Assembly (NCBI RefSeq): GCF_022919575.1
Contig: NZ_CP095071.1
Span: 2,604,001 to 2,668,000 of the forward strand
Source: Gracilibacillus salinarum
GTDB taxonomy: Bacteria; Bacillota; Bacilli; Bacillales; Amphibacillaceae
Direction of reading: 5' to 3'
Length of the DNA: 64,000 nucleotides
Positions 34,909 to 42,544 of the stretch are shown here, piece after piece; within the stretch, counting starts at the first letter, position 1, and each line of letters begins with the position of its first letter. A program made the position numbers and the translations under genes. The notes under the pieces were generated by a model. That model worked only from the letters and a program-made list of their open reading frames with translations, did no database searches and was not told the DNA's origin.

Positions 34909-35133
34909 TTAATATAAATCCTCTTCCTCAATTTTCATGTCTTTATAATAGTACTTCATGTCGTTCTCGTTAATTTCCCGCATTACCCTGCAAGGGCTTC
35001 CTATTGTGATTACGTTATCTGGAATATCCTTGGTTACGAAACTGCCAGCACCGATTACTGTATTCGCCCCAATACGCACCCCAGGTAAGATAAAGGCACC
35101 TGCACCAATCCAAACATTTTCTTCAATTACCAC
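34909..35133 (-). pseudogene. C-terminal fragment of a hexapeptide-repeat acetyltransferase
   Basis: About 74 codons of a left-handed beta-helix enzyme (VWIGAGAFILPGVRIGANTV, then IGAGSFVTKDIPDNVITIGS and PCRVMREI) of the maltose/galactoside O-acetyltransferase group. The N-terminal half, with the catalytic His region, is missing. Upstream sequence is a hairpin and decayed DNA, so this is a truncated relic. Confidence 0.75.
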
Positions 35134-35153
35134 TATTTATTTCTACAACGATT

Positions 35154-35205
35154 ACAAAAAAACAGTATGATTTGCGCTTCCGTACAACATCATACTGTTT
35201 TTTTG
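35154..35205. terminator. Long bidirectional hairpin with A/T runs
   Basis: AAAAAACAGTATGAT faces ATCATACTGTTTTTT across about 18 nt, with T-runs on both strands. Related arms occur near 24.34 and 39.06 kb. It stands beside the decayed sspO copy in the same way the 39.1-kb hairpin stands beside the intact one. Confidence 0.75.
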
Positions 35206-35233
35206 CAGGATGGTCTCCTAAGCAACTGACAGA

Positions 35234-35283
35234 TCACTGACGTTTTTTCGTCTTCTTATTGTTCGCTCTTTACCTATCGTTAT
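35234..35283 (-). pseudogene. Deleted copy of the sspO-like gene
   Basis: The ribosome site GGAGGTGATAACG is kept, but the start has become ATA. After GGTAAAGAGCG the sequence jumps to AACAATAAGAAGACG, then AAAAAACGTCAG and TGA. Compared with the intact gene at 39113-39268, the middle of about 110 bp has been lost between two AAAGAGCG repeats. Confidence 0.75.
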
Positions 35284-35451
35284 CACCTCCACGCTGATAA
35301 GTCTGACATAATCATCGCGATTTATGCCTGGTTATCAGCGCTTTCGTCGTGAGAGGGAATTCTGACATTGCTGGTAAAACAGCATATATAAGACTTTGCA
35401 CAAAACCACTTAAAATCAATGTACGAAGTTAAAGGGGATTAAACGATATTA

Positions 35452-36087
35452 CTACTGTTTAATTTTCAGACCTAATAACGCTGCAAATTGGATCGCTTGA
35501 GACGTTGATACTGTACATCCATTTAAGTTTTCTATAGAAACAATTAAAGAATCAAAATTGGATGAGCTGATATCAATTCCTTTTAATGGTGTATCTTCAA
35601 AGCTCGCGCCATTAAGATTGCATGTAAGAAATTCTACTTTTTTAAGCTTACAGTCAAAAAAGTCGGCGCTTTCTAACGCAGCCCCATCAAAAATCACCTT
35701 TTCAAGTTTTGAGTCCCCGAACGCAACCATATTAAGAATGGATTCTTTAAATCTTGTATTTCCGATATAAGACTCTGTCAGGTTGCTACCTAACAACTTA
35801 CAATTACGAAACTCAACTCGATTCATGGAGGCATTCCCCAAATCAGCATTAGATAAATCACAATTCTCAAAAACCACATCGGTAAGGTCAATTCGTTTAA
35901 AATCCGTATTTGTGAAATTACAATTCCTAATCACGGTTTTATATAGTCGCACTCGATCCAGTGCTTCGTTGGCAAAATCTGAATCGGTAACCATACACAT
36001 TTCAAATTCTGGATCTTCTTCGTAAAAAAGATCTGTAAATCTTCTATCCTTCAGCTCTTCAGGTATCTTGGGTGTGTCAATCTTCAT
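35452..36087 (-). CDS. Pentapeptide-repeat protein (Qnr/MfpA-like)
   Basis: 211 aa from the ATG at 36087, behind GGTGGG. Repeats of the A(D/N)LxN type run through most of the protein (FTNTDFKRIDLTDVVFENCD, then LSNADLGNASMNRVEFRNCK and LNGASFEDTPLKGIDI). This gives the right-handed quadrilateral beta-helix that mimics DNA. Length and single-domain layout resemble chromosomal Qnr-like proteins, which shield DNA gyrase from quinolones. Other pentapeptide proteins have unrelated roles, so the Qnr assignment is tentative. It is a lone gene. Confidence 0.78.
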   Translation of the reverse strand: MKIDTPKIPEELKDRRFTDLFYEEDPEFEMCMVTDSDFANEALDRVRLYKTVIRNCNFTNTDFKRIDLTDVVFENCDLSNADLGNASMNRVEFRNCKLLGSNLTESYIGNTRFKESILNMVAFGDSKLEKVIFDGAALESADFFDCKLKKVEFLTCNLNGASFEDTPLKGIDISSSNFDSLIVSIENLNGCTVSTSQAIQFAALLGLKIKQ

Positions 36088-36211
36088 TGTAAACCCACCT
36101 ACTTTCAAAGTTATTTAATTCACTTCGAGATACAAACACAAATGAACAAACGTTTCGTGTAATGATATCCTTGATATGTATACTAAATTGGTTAATCGGA
36201 ATATTGGATGG

Positions 36212-36248
36212 CCCTCTGAATAGACAATTGTCGATACAGAGGGTTTTA
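36212..36248. terminator. Terminator downstream of the SDR gene
   Basis: CCCTCTG and CAGAGGG enclose an inner CAATTG palindrome. T-runs are short on both sides. Confidence 0.55.
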
Positions 36249-36300
36249 CTCCCTATCTATAGGATAACCTTCATTCTGAAGATAGTACAGTACAGCTCAA

Positions 36301-37251
36301 TTAATCTTCACGCATCAATCGTGTTAATGTTTCTTCGAGTCCTTTTTTAAAAGATGTTGTTGGAATGGGTCCGATTCGTTTTTCATATTTTTCGCCACTC
36401 AGAATAAACCCTTCTTTAGTGAGGTACATAATTTCAACAATTTCTCTCATAAATACATCGAACAAGCCAATGAAGCGAATAGCACTTTTAGTCAGTGGAA
36501 TGATAGGCTTTCGACTTCCTGTTACTTGACGAGCAATTTTGATAATTTCGTTACCAGAAATCAATGCTGTGCCTGGTATATTCCAATTCTCCCCATAAGA
36601 ATCGTCTTCCACAGCTATATTTACAATCATTCTAGCTGCATCTGGCAAATAGACGTATTCCCGAGGTGTTTTCAGGTTTCCAATAAAAATCGAAATTTTA
36701 TTGGCTGCCATTCCTTCTAGAGTAGGCTGCAAATAAGAATTTTGTGAAGTAGGACCATAATAATCCGGTAACCGGACAATTAATGCTTTCGCTCTGTTCC
36801 ATTTGGGACTGAATATCAACTGCTCGAATTCCACTCTTATTCTACCTTTTTTGGTATGTGGCTGGTGCGGATGACTTTCATCTCCCTTTGCGACCTGATG
36901 TCCATACACATAAATTCCATCTACAATAACGATCTTCTTCCCTAGAGTATTTGCTGCTTTCATCACACTTTCTCCAAGTAGCAGGAGTTTATCCTTCATC
37001 TCTTGGTACTTTACATTCGCACATTGAAAAATGACTTCTGCGTCTTCAGCCGCTTTAATAATTGTCTGATAATCGAATATATCCCCCAGTTTATACGTTA
37101 ATCTGGGATTATGATCATGTTCCGCCATCAGTGTATTCAATTTACTTTGGGATCGGCCGAAAGCAATAACTTCTATTCCTCTATCCAATAATTCTGAAAC
37201 AATAACCTGTCCTGTCCCGCCAGTTGCTCCTAATACAATCGCTGATTTCAT
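36301..37251 (-). CDS. NAD(P)-binding epimerase/reductase (extended SDR)
   Basis: About 316 aa from the ATG at 37251, behind AAAGGAG. The N-terminal nucleotide motif is SAIVLGATGGTGQVIVSEL, then GDIFDYQTI. VDGIYVYG takes the place of the usual YxxxK region, followed by GPTSQNSYL and the domain end. It resembles atypical NAD-dependent epimerase/dehydratase proteins. The substrate is unknown. It is the last member of a TetR-controlled unit that includes two micropeptide genes, with a TGATCAAT motif before it. Confidence 0.8.
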   Translation of the reverse strand: MKSAIVLGATGGTGQVIVSELLDRGIEVIAFGRSQSKLNTLMAEHDHNPRLTYKLGDIFDYQTIIKAAEDAEVIFQCANVKYQEMKDKLLLLGESVMKAANTLGKKIVIVDGIYVYGHQVAKGDESHPHQPHTKKGRIRVEFEQLIFSPKWNRAKALIVRLPDYYGPTSQNSYLQPTLEGMAANKISIFIGNLKTPREYVYLPDAARMIVNIAVEDDSYGENWNIPGTALISGNEIIKIARQVTGSRKPIIPLTKSAIRFIGLFDVFMREIVEIMYLTKEGFILSGEKYEKRIGPIPTTSFKKGLEETLTRLMRED

Positions 37252-37270
37252 TTCCAACACTCCTTTAGTT

Positions 37271-37287
37271 AGTGATCAATCAATAAC
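37271..37287. promoter_or_regulatory. TetR operator-like site before the SDR gene
   Basis: AGTGATCAATCAATAAC shares the TGATCAAT core with sites at 37529-37540 and 38119-38132. Confidence 0.55.
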
Positions 37288-37311
37288 AAAAATAATAAAA
37301 ATTAATGTATC

Positions 37312-37407
37312 TTAATCCCAACATGTGAACAATACGACCACAATAGCTATAACCCCTAATAACATGGAAAATGGGGAAATAGAATTCTCCTTACTATTTT
37401 TATTCAT
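37312..37407 (-). CDS. 31-aa membrane micropeptide ending CWD
   Basis: ATG at 37407 lies 7 nt after GGGAGGTG. The peptide begins MNKNSKENSISPFSMLLGVI and continues AIVVVLFTCWD. It has a charged N-terminus, one membrane helix and a Trp-Asp end. It lies between the other micropeptide gene and the SDR gene. No family recognised; the strong ribosome site supports translation. Confidence 0.6.
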   Translation of the reverse strand: MNKNSKENSISPFSMLLGVIAIVVVLFTCWD

Positions 37408-37429
37408 CTGTAACACCTCCCATTTAAAT

Positions 37430-37501
37430 TTAGTCCCACCAACTAATGATACAAACCACAATTATGCCAATTGTAACGTAGTCCACCTTGGCTAATCTCA
37501 T
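37430..37501 (-). CDS. 23-aa membrane micropeptide ending WWD
   Basis: ATG at 37501 follows GGAGG with normal spacing. The peptide starts MRLAKVDYVTIGIIVV and ends CIISWWD. It shares the helix plus Trp-Asp terminus with the next micropeptide, so the two are probably related. Sandwiched between the TetR gene and the second micropeptide. Confidence 0.6.
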   Translation of the reverse strand: MRLAKVDYVTIGIIVVCIISWWD

Positions 37502-37528
37502 ATTTTAACCTCCTTTCATTATTTAGTG

Positions 37529-37540
37529 ATTGATCAATAA
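37529..37540. promoter_or_regulatory. TetR operator-like site before the micropeptide genes
   Basis: ATTGATCAATAA, matching the palindrome upstream of the TetR gene. A second TGATCA follows eight bases later. Confidence 0.6.
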
Positions 37541-37575
37541 ATAATGATCAAAAAAATAAATAATCAACAACTCGA

Positions 37576-38106
37576 TTATTTATTTTTTTGATCATCAATC
37601 AGCTCAGGGAGATCTATAAAATACGAAATATTACATAATATCCCTCTTGCTAGAAATGTAGTAACTTCCCTTTCCACATTCTCGATCCCTGCTGCTTTAA
37701 ATCGATCAACGGTATAGCTTTGGATACTCGACAATCCTTTTTTCGTTGCACTACGGACAGCGTTTTCTGTTACAGATATTCCTATTACCTGTAATGCGAT
37801 TTCATTAGGATATAATGCAGAAAGCTCTTCATATGCTGCAATCATCTCTTCAACAAGTTGTTCAGGAGCAGCATCCACATTTTTAAAAGTTTGAAGAATC
37901 CTTTCAAATGCTCGCTCTAAAGCTGCAATAAACAATTCTTCCTTTGTTTTAAAAAATCGAAAGACATATGGCTGTGATATGCCTGCTTTTTCTGCAATGT
38001 GTGCGGTAGTTGTATTGTAGTAACCTCTTTTTGCAAATACTTCTAATCCAGCTTCAAGAATCTCTTCTTTGCGATTTTCCTTACTAGACCTAGCCATGAC
38101 GGACAC
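37576..38106 (-). CDS. TetR-family regulator
   Basis: 173-176 aa. The helix-turn-helix is in EEILEAGLEVFAKRGYYNTT, then TAHIAEKAGISQPYVFRFFK and KEELFIAALE. The C-terminal ligand domain is variable and its effector unknown. The ATG at 38097 and the GTG at 38106 are both possible starts. It precedes the micropeptide and SDR genes on the same strand. A palindrome TTATTGATCAATAA before it and two similar sites downstream suggest it represses itself and the whole unit. Confidence 0.87.
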   Translation of the reverse strand: MSVMARSSKENRKEEILEAGLEVFAKRGYYNTTTAHIAEKAGISQPYVFRFFKTKEELFIAALERAFERILQTFKNVDAAPEQLVEEMIAAYEELSALYPNEIALQVIGISVTENAVRSATKKGLSSIQSYTVDRFKAAGIENVEREVTTFLARGILCNISYFIDLPELIDDQKNK

Positions 38107-38118
38107 CCACTTATTTAT

Positions 38119-38132
38119 TTATTGATCAATAA
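38119..38132. promoter_or_regulatory. TetR operator TTATTGATCAATAA
   Basis: A perfect 14-bp palindrome 13-22 bp before the TetR start. Its core recurs twice in the downstream unit. Confidence 0.7.
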
Positions 38133-38437
38133 CATTATAACCAATTCCATAAAACAGGTCAAATAACGTGTGATAGTATAGATAAATCTGGATAAGAAAA
38201 AGCATAAAAGAGAACCTCTGAAGTAGAGAAAAGACTGGAAATCCTTCATCAATACAGAAATACAGTTTCTGTTTTTTTCCTGATTGACATCTATACTCAC
38301 ACCCTATTTTTTAAATTCTGTTCCTATCTTCTATATCTTATCATGAAACAACCTCCGCTCCTTTGAAAAAACAGGCAGCACAACGCCGAGATTCTGCTAG
38401 TCCCTTACTCCTTACATTCCCCTGTCAACGCATTCAT
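38133..38437. other. Spacer without a gene
   Basis: I see no convincing coding region. CAGAAATACAGTTTCTG followed by seven T (38255-38278) is a terminator-like hairpin on the plus strand with no gene in front of it. Confidence 0.5.
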
Positions 38438-38938
38438 TTACAGATGAACCAAAATATTAATAAGCCTTCCAAACGGATCTCTAACGAAAAACCGCCGTAC
38501 ACCCCATGGTTCCTCTGCTGGTCCATATTCAATCGGAATTCCCGCATTTTCGATGCGTTCGAGTGCATGGTCAAGATCATCCACTTCTATAGACAAATCA
38601 GGTACCGGTGTCCCCGATCCACCTTCAGAAAGGAAATTAATTTGCGTCTCCATTTTCTCATGTGATCCGTAGGTTGCAATAAAGTGAGACTTCAATCAGT
38701 GGGGGTTTTGACCCCCACTGATTGCTAGCGAAACTTATCAGGAAGTTATCGTCCGTTTATCCCCCACTTAGCTTCTTAGTTATCTCTCTAATCTTGAAGT
38801 GGGGGTATTACGGACGGTTAGCGCTGTGATAAAATCAAGATTCATTAATAGATCAAGTCCGAGCACCTCGCCATAGAAATACTTAGCCTTGGAGATATCC
38901 CTTGCTTCGACATTGGCTACGATTCGTTTGACTTTCAT
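38438..38938 (-). pseudogene. VOC/glyoxalase-family gene interrupted by the dispersed element
   Basis: The ATG at 38938 begins MKVKRIVANVEARDISKAKY, then FYGEVLGLDLLMNLDF. The frame then enters the inserted element at 38828 and meets a stop. After the element the frame resumes with IATYGSHEKMETQINFLSEG and ends RDPFGRLINILVHL at 38438. Removing the 145-bp element and one of the two TTTAT copies restores an exact 116-codon VOC protein. The gene is therefore inactivated by a recent insertion. Confidence 0.92.
38684..38828 (+). mobile_element. 145-bp MITE-like element, long form, inside VOC gene
   Basis: Flanked by ATAAA duplications (38679-38683 and 38829-38833). A left hairpin joins CAATCAGTGGGGG to CCCCCACTGATTG (13 bp, loop TTTTGA). 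A second stem joins CGTCCGT/ACGGACG and CCCCCACTT/AAGTGGGGG. No coding capacity, so it depends on a transposase elsewhere. Confidence 0.9.
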
Positions 38939-39055
38939 TCTTCTCCTCCCTCCTGTTACTAATCATTTCTACAACCATGACAAATAGTCCTTCTTTTCTT
39001 TGGATTTTAACATGCTCCTTTTACGATGAAAAGGGATTCTAGGTTTCCGGCAAAA

Positions 39056-39107
39056 AAATAGCATGATTTGCACTGTTCTCACCTTCAGTACAAATCATAC
39101 TTTATGT
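39056..39107. terminator. Hairpin downstream of the sspO-like gene
   Basis: AGCATGATTTGCACTG and CAGTACAAATCATACT are near-perfect arms. The same hairpin family accompanies the decayed copy at 35.2 kb. Confidence 0.65.
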
Positions 39108-39112
39108 TTTCA

Positions 39113-39268
39113 TTACTGACGTTTTTTCGTCTTCTTGTTGTTCGCTCTTTCAGCTGGAGTCAGTGGTTCATTGGCAAATTCATGATCAAAATTCCTGGAC
39201 ATATCTTTTCGGACAGCCTGTTCATCACTCGCAGCAGTTTCTCGCCTTTTTTTGCGCTCTTTACCCAT
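39113..39268 (-). CDS. sspO: SspO-type small acid-soluble spore protein
   Basis: 51 aa from the ATG at 39268, just after GGAGGTGATAAG. The conserved end DHEFANEPLTPAERANNKKT, then KKRQ, matches the SspO/CotK family; the N-terminal part MGKERKKRRETAAS is more variable. It is rich in Lys, Glu and Asn, as expected for a minor spore-core protein. SspO genes are usually made in the forespore under sigma G. A decayed second copy is present at 35.2 kb. Confidence 0.78.
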   Translation of the reverse strand: MGKERKKRRETAASDEQAVRKDMSRNFDHEFANEPLTPAERANNKKTKKRQ

Positions 39269-39374
39269 CCTTATCACCTCCACGCTGATAGTCTGGCTCA
39301 ATCAACGTGATTTATGCTCGACGAATCATGCCTTCCGAGAGTATGACTATTATGACTTGACGAACCATCTATTA

Positions 39375-39731
39375 CTACTTCGTCAAATCATAACTCTGTT
39401 CCATCAAGTTATACATATCTCCCTCTGGATCCGTACGATGCAACACTACGGAGATCCAGTTTTCTTTATTCATATGGTATCCAGGTAAAATATTATCTTC
39501 ATTTCTTAAACTGGCACTGATTTCAGGAGGGCATTTCAGATTTATAATATCAATTTCCTCCGTGCCTTCCAGTCCCACTTTTTCAGGGAGAACATTCATG
39601 ATCAGAGCGTACCATTTTTTACTAGAGGCATGTCTTAAGGCGGCGTAGGTTGGGAATTTTTGAAATGGATAATCAGGTGAGGTACCGTATTTTTCTTGGG
39701 CGTGTTGGAAGATCTCATTTCTTGTGATCAT
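39375..39731 (-). CDS. MmcQ/YjbR-family protein
   Basis: 118 aa with the YjbR-like fold (IFQHAQEKYGTSPDYPFQKF; ALRHASSKKWYALIMNV; CPPEISASLR; GYHMNKENWISVVL). Members bind DNA or nucleotides in a double-wing manner but lack a firm biological role. It stands alone on the minus strand. Confidence 0.82.
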   Translation of the reverse strand: MITRNEIFQHAQEKYGTSPDYPFQKFPTYAALRHASSKKWYALIMNVLPEKVGLEGTEEIDIINLKCPPEISASLRNEDNILPGYHMNKENWISVVLHRTDPEGDMYNLMEQSYDLTK

Positions 39732-40003
39732 ATGGATAGTTCCTCCTTTGTATTTTGTAAAAAAGACCTTTGAAGCCTTTTTCTTATTTTAACCTAATCA
39801 CTTTCAATGATAGTAAAAGCATAATCTTTTTTCCGGAAATTTGTCCATTTATAGAAAAAAGACTGTCAGTTTCATCCTTCTTATAGAAAAGCCTGTATAA
39901 TTGAAAACCAACGACTTTTGGGTGGTAAAAAAGTTTATTCAACAAAGCGGATACCATTAGTTAACGTACATTTTTTCACTTCATACATTTTCACACAAAA
40001 CGG

Positions 40004-40031
40004 TTGACATATCGTAAAATCTCGATATAAT
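40004..40031 (+). promoter_or_regulatory. Promoter and operator of the ArsR gene
   Basis: TTGACA (40004-40009), 16 bp, TATAAT (40026-40031). The start codon lies 7 nt after the -10, so the mRNA appears leaderless. ATATCG and CGATAT (40009-40028) make an inverted repeat between the two elements, a likely operator. Confidence 0.78.
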
Positions 40032-40038
40032 GATAGCC

Positions 40039-40353
40039 ATGGAACCGATTGATGTATTTAAGGCGTTATCAAATGAAACTCGACTTAACATTCTAAAATG
40101 GTTAAAGGAACCCGAGAAGCATTTCCCTAAACAAGGCGCTCATCTACCAAAAGGGGTAAGTATCAAAGGAGGAGTATGTGTAGGCGATATTCAGGAAAAA
40201 GCTAAAGCTTCTCAATCTACGGTTTCCCAATACCTTAATATGATGCAGAATGCAGGTCTACTGGAATCTGTCCGTTATGGTCAATGGACTTATTATAGAC
40301 GAAACGAAGAAACCCTTTCTCAGTTAGTTGAATATTTTAAAACAGAAATCTAA
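40039..40353 (+). CDS. ArsR-family regulator, probably leaderless
   Basis: 104 aa from the ATG at 40039 (MEPIDVFKALSNETRLNILK). A winged helix follows (VGDIQEKAKASQSTVSQYLN, then MMQNAGLLESVRYGQWTYY). No ribosome site is present; the -10 box ends 7 nt before the ATG, so transcription should begin at or next to the start codon. A dyad between -35 and -10 suggests self-repression. It precedes two YdcZ-type membrane proteins, which may be its targets. Confidence 0.83.
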   Translation: MEPIDVFKALSNETRLNILKWLKEPEKHFPKQGAHLPKGVSIKGGVCVGDIQEKAKASQSTVSQYLNMMQNAGLLESVRYGQWTYYRRNEETLSQLVEYFKTEI

Positions 40354-40378
40354 ATTGATTGTTGATTTCTGTTTTTTT
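40342..40378 (+). terminator. Terminator overlapping the ArsR stop
   Basis: ACAGAAATC pairs with GATTTCTGT, followed by seven T. It overlaps the last codons of the ArsR gene. Confidence 0.82.
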
Positions 40379-40441
40379 AACACATTATTATATCGGTTAT
40401 TCTAGATATTTAAATATCATAATGTAGGAGGTTGTTATTTC

Positions 40442-40872
40442 ATGCGTTACTTGGCATATATTTTAGCGGTGTTAGCAGGAACAGCACTTAGCTTCGAAAG
40501 CGCAATATACGGTCAACTTGGGGAAACAATAGGAGAGCTAGAAACCAGTTTTTATAACTTCTTTATGGGCACTCTCATCATGGGATTGTTATGGTTATTC
40601 TTTGGTAAAGGGAGAAGCTTTCCTATGCGGTGGAAGCACCAAAATGGTCACTACTTGGAGGAATCTTAGGAGTCATCTATTTAACAGCTATCGTTATCAG
40701 TGTACCTTTTGTAGGTGTTGGTATAACGATGGTTACAGTAATTATCGGCCAATTGATTATGAGTATGGTTATTGAACACTATGGTTGGCTTGGTAGTACA
40801 CAAACCAAAATTAATAAAGAAAAAGTATTTGCAATTATTTCCATGGCAATTGCCCTTATACTAATTAATTAG
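40442..40872 (+). pseudogene. YdcZ/DUF606-type membrane protein, frameshifted
   Basis: The first frame reads MRYLAYILAVLAGTALSFES, then FFMGTLIMGLLWLFFGKG. The second continues VEAPKWSLLGGILGVIYLTA and GITMVTVIIGQLIMSM. Together they match the neighbouring intact YdcZ-type protein. They are out of phase by one base at AGCTTTCC (about 40617-40624); adding one T gives SFSYAVEAPKW in frame. A real loss or a homopolymer error is possible. Confidence 0.78.
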
Positions 40873-40883
40873 GAGGTCTACTA

Positions 40884-41348
40884 ATGGATATATTAATGAT
40901 TTTTTTCACCTTATTAGGTGGTATCACATTAAGTGCACAATCATCCGTCCACGGAACCTTCAGCCGCAAAGCTGGAACAATTGAAACGACATTTTTAACC
41001 ATGCTAACTGGGTTAGTGTTTCTGACAATTATTATTATATTTTTCGGTAAAGGTGATGTACTTGGGGTCCTTTCGGCACCATCATGGCAGTTAAGCGCTG
41101 CATTTTTAGGTACGGGGTTCTTACTTCTCTCTGTCATAGCTGTTCCAAAAATTGGCGTCATAGCGACCAATGTTGCAGTTATTAGCGGACAGCTGTCGAT
41201 TAGTATGATTATTGATCACTTTGGCTGGTTTGATAGTTTAGTAATACCTTTAGACTGGAAGCGGCTTGTTGCACTACTATTTATGATTATTGCTGTTTAT
41301 TTTATCTACAAAGGAAATAAACGATCTATCGCAGAAAGCTATTCTTAG
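40884..41348 (+). CDS. YdcZ/DUF606-family membrane protein
   Basis: 154 aa with four or five membrane helices, behind AGGAGG. It begins MDILMIFFTLLGGITLSAQS and later shows GVIATNVAVISGQLSISMII. YdcZ-like proteins are half-size members of the drug/metabolite transporter group, often in tandem pairs, and the upstream gene is its broken partner. An exporter role for an unknown small molecule is probable. The ArsR gene in front may control both. Confidence 0.83.
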   Translation: MDILMIFFTLLGGITLSAQSSVHGTFSRKAGTIETTFLTMLTGLVFLTIIIIFFGKGDVLGVLSAPSWQLSAAFLGTGFLLLSVIAVPKIGVIATNVAVISGQLSISMIIDHFGWFDSLVIPLDWKRLVALLFMIIAVYFIYKGNKRSIAESYS

Positions 41349-41365
41349 ATAGGCGCCCGATAGTT

Positions 41366-41403
41366 GAAGAAAAACACCTTTTAATGAAAAGGTATTTTTC
41401 TTC
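41366..41403. terminator. Bidirectional terminator
   Basis: GAAGAAAAACACCTTTT faces AAAAGGTATTTTTCTTC with one mismatch and a 4-nt loop. It ends the convergent YdcZ and CPBP genes. Confidence 0.82.
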
Positions 41404-42190
41404 TCCAATCGTGGTTTGCATAAATAAAGGACAGTACAGTCGCTCCGACAACACTTGGCAGCAAAATAAAGGAGAAAAATTGAAGTGTGAACATCCCCGC
41501 CACGTCAAAATGTCCATGAATCGGTCCTAATATTTGCGTTGCTGTCATAATTGCAGCATGGAATCCAATTGATGTCCACATACTTCCCGATATCGCCCTA
41601 AACACACCTAGAATAATTGCAAAACCAGGGATAAATTGAAGCTGTTCAACAGAATATATCGCCCCTATAAAATAGGCAAATAACGAGAACAACAATGCTT
41701 GTAAAAGGATGGTGCCCCAATGAGGGAATAACGCATTTAAATAACGATAAATATATCCCCTAAAAATAAGTTCTTCGGGCAAGGCTTCTATAAAAAATAC
41801 AGTTATAAATAAAATCAACATACTTAACAATAGGTAACTCAAATCTGTATAAACTTTTAATTCCACCCACCCGAGCATTAAACAAATATATATACCAATA
41901 GCTGCAGGAATTGTCCAGAGAAAAAAGCCAAAGAGAAAGGAAAGAATATTCTTTTTTACAGTTGCTTGCCCAAGCTGGTTCCATGAAGTGTTGTCAATTT
42001 TAAGTGCAACTTGTAAAAGAATTATGGTTAAAACAGTTGTGATTAGAGCTATTACGAAGTGGCTAAGAGAACTATATTCTTGACTGATAAACGTGTCACT
42101 AAGGTAGGTTATAAAATTCCAAATGATAATAGCAGAAGCCAACACTGCAGCAATCCTTATGATTATGTCTTTCATTTTATAATTTTTCAT
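41381..42190 (-). CDS. CPBP-family intramembrane metalloprotease
   Basis: 269 aa if begun at the ATG at 42190; a longer frame starts at 42217. About seven hydrophobic segments. The motif EALPEELIFRGYIYRYL contains the glutamate pair and Arg, and WTSIGFHAAIM supplies the histidine. Second family member in the window. No adjacent peptide-toxin gene is evident, so its substrate is unknown. Confidence 0.82.
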   Translation of the reverse strand: MKNYKMKDIIIRIAAVLASAIIIWNFITYLSDTFISQEYSSLSHFVIALITTVLTIILLQVALKIDNTSWNQLGQATVKKNILSFLFGFFLWTIPAAIGIYICLMLGWVELKVYTDLSYLLLSMLILFITVFFIEALPEELIFRGYIYRYLNALFPHWGTILLQALLFSLFAYFIGAIYSVEQLQFIPGFAIILGVFRAISGSMWTSIGFHAAIMTATQILGPIHGHFDVAGMFTLQFFSFILLPSVVGATVLSFIYANHDWRRKIPFH

Positions 42191-42295
42191 CCCATTCACT
42201 TTCCTCACCGCTCTCACTCTTTAGATTTTAATTTCCTACTAAGCCATTCTCCTTTTACACCCCCTCCTCGTTAGTTTAAGCACCCTTTCTTCACA

Positions 42296-42445
42296 ATGAG
42301 GAGGATATCTTCAGATGAACTAAACCTTGTCGCAATAGGGATTCGAGATAAGAAAACGTATGTCGATGAATTATTAAAAGGTTCACACGGCATCTCACAT
42401 GAAATGAATCCAAATGATGGAGGTGAGGGACAGGCTCTCATGTAA
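42296..42445 (+). pseudogene. Short unrecognised frame, possibly a gene fragment
   Basis: 49 codons reading DELNLVAIGIRDKKTYVDEL, then GSHGISHEMNPNDGGEGQAL. Composition is protein-like, but there is no ribosome site and I recognise no family. It may be the C-terminal relic of a larger gene. Confidence 0.3.
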
Positions 42446-42486
42446 GTTTATGTACTTGGGACCGTTCCTCAGTATTAACAATTCTT

Positions 42487-42532
42487 TAAAAAAATCTCTC
42501 CTCATTCACATTAGCGTGTCTAAGAAGAGATT
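42487..42532 (-). terminator. Terminator of the yidC2 gene
   Basis: On the minus strand AATCTCTTCT pairs with AGGAGAGATT (one mismatch), then seven T. Confidence 0.78.
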
Positions 42533-42544
42533 ACTGGTTAACAG

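Noticed and set aside
40442-40872. Two separate small transporter genes
   Set aside because: The paralogue next door shows they are two halves of one protein separated by one base.
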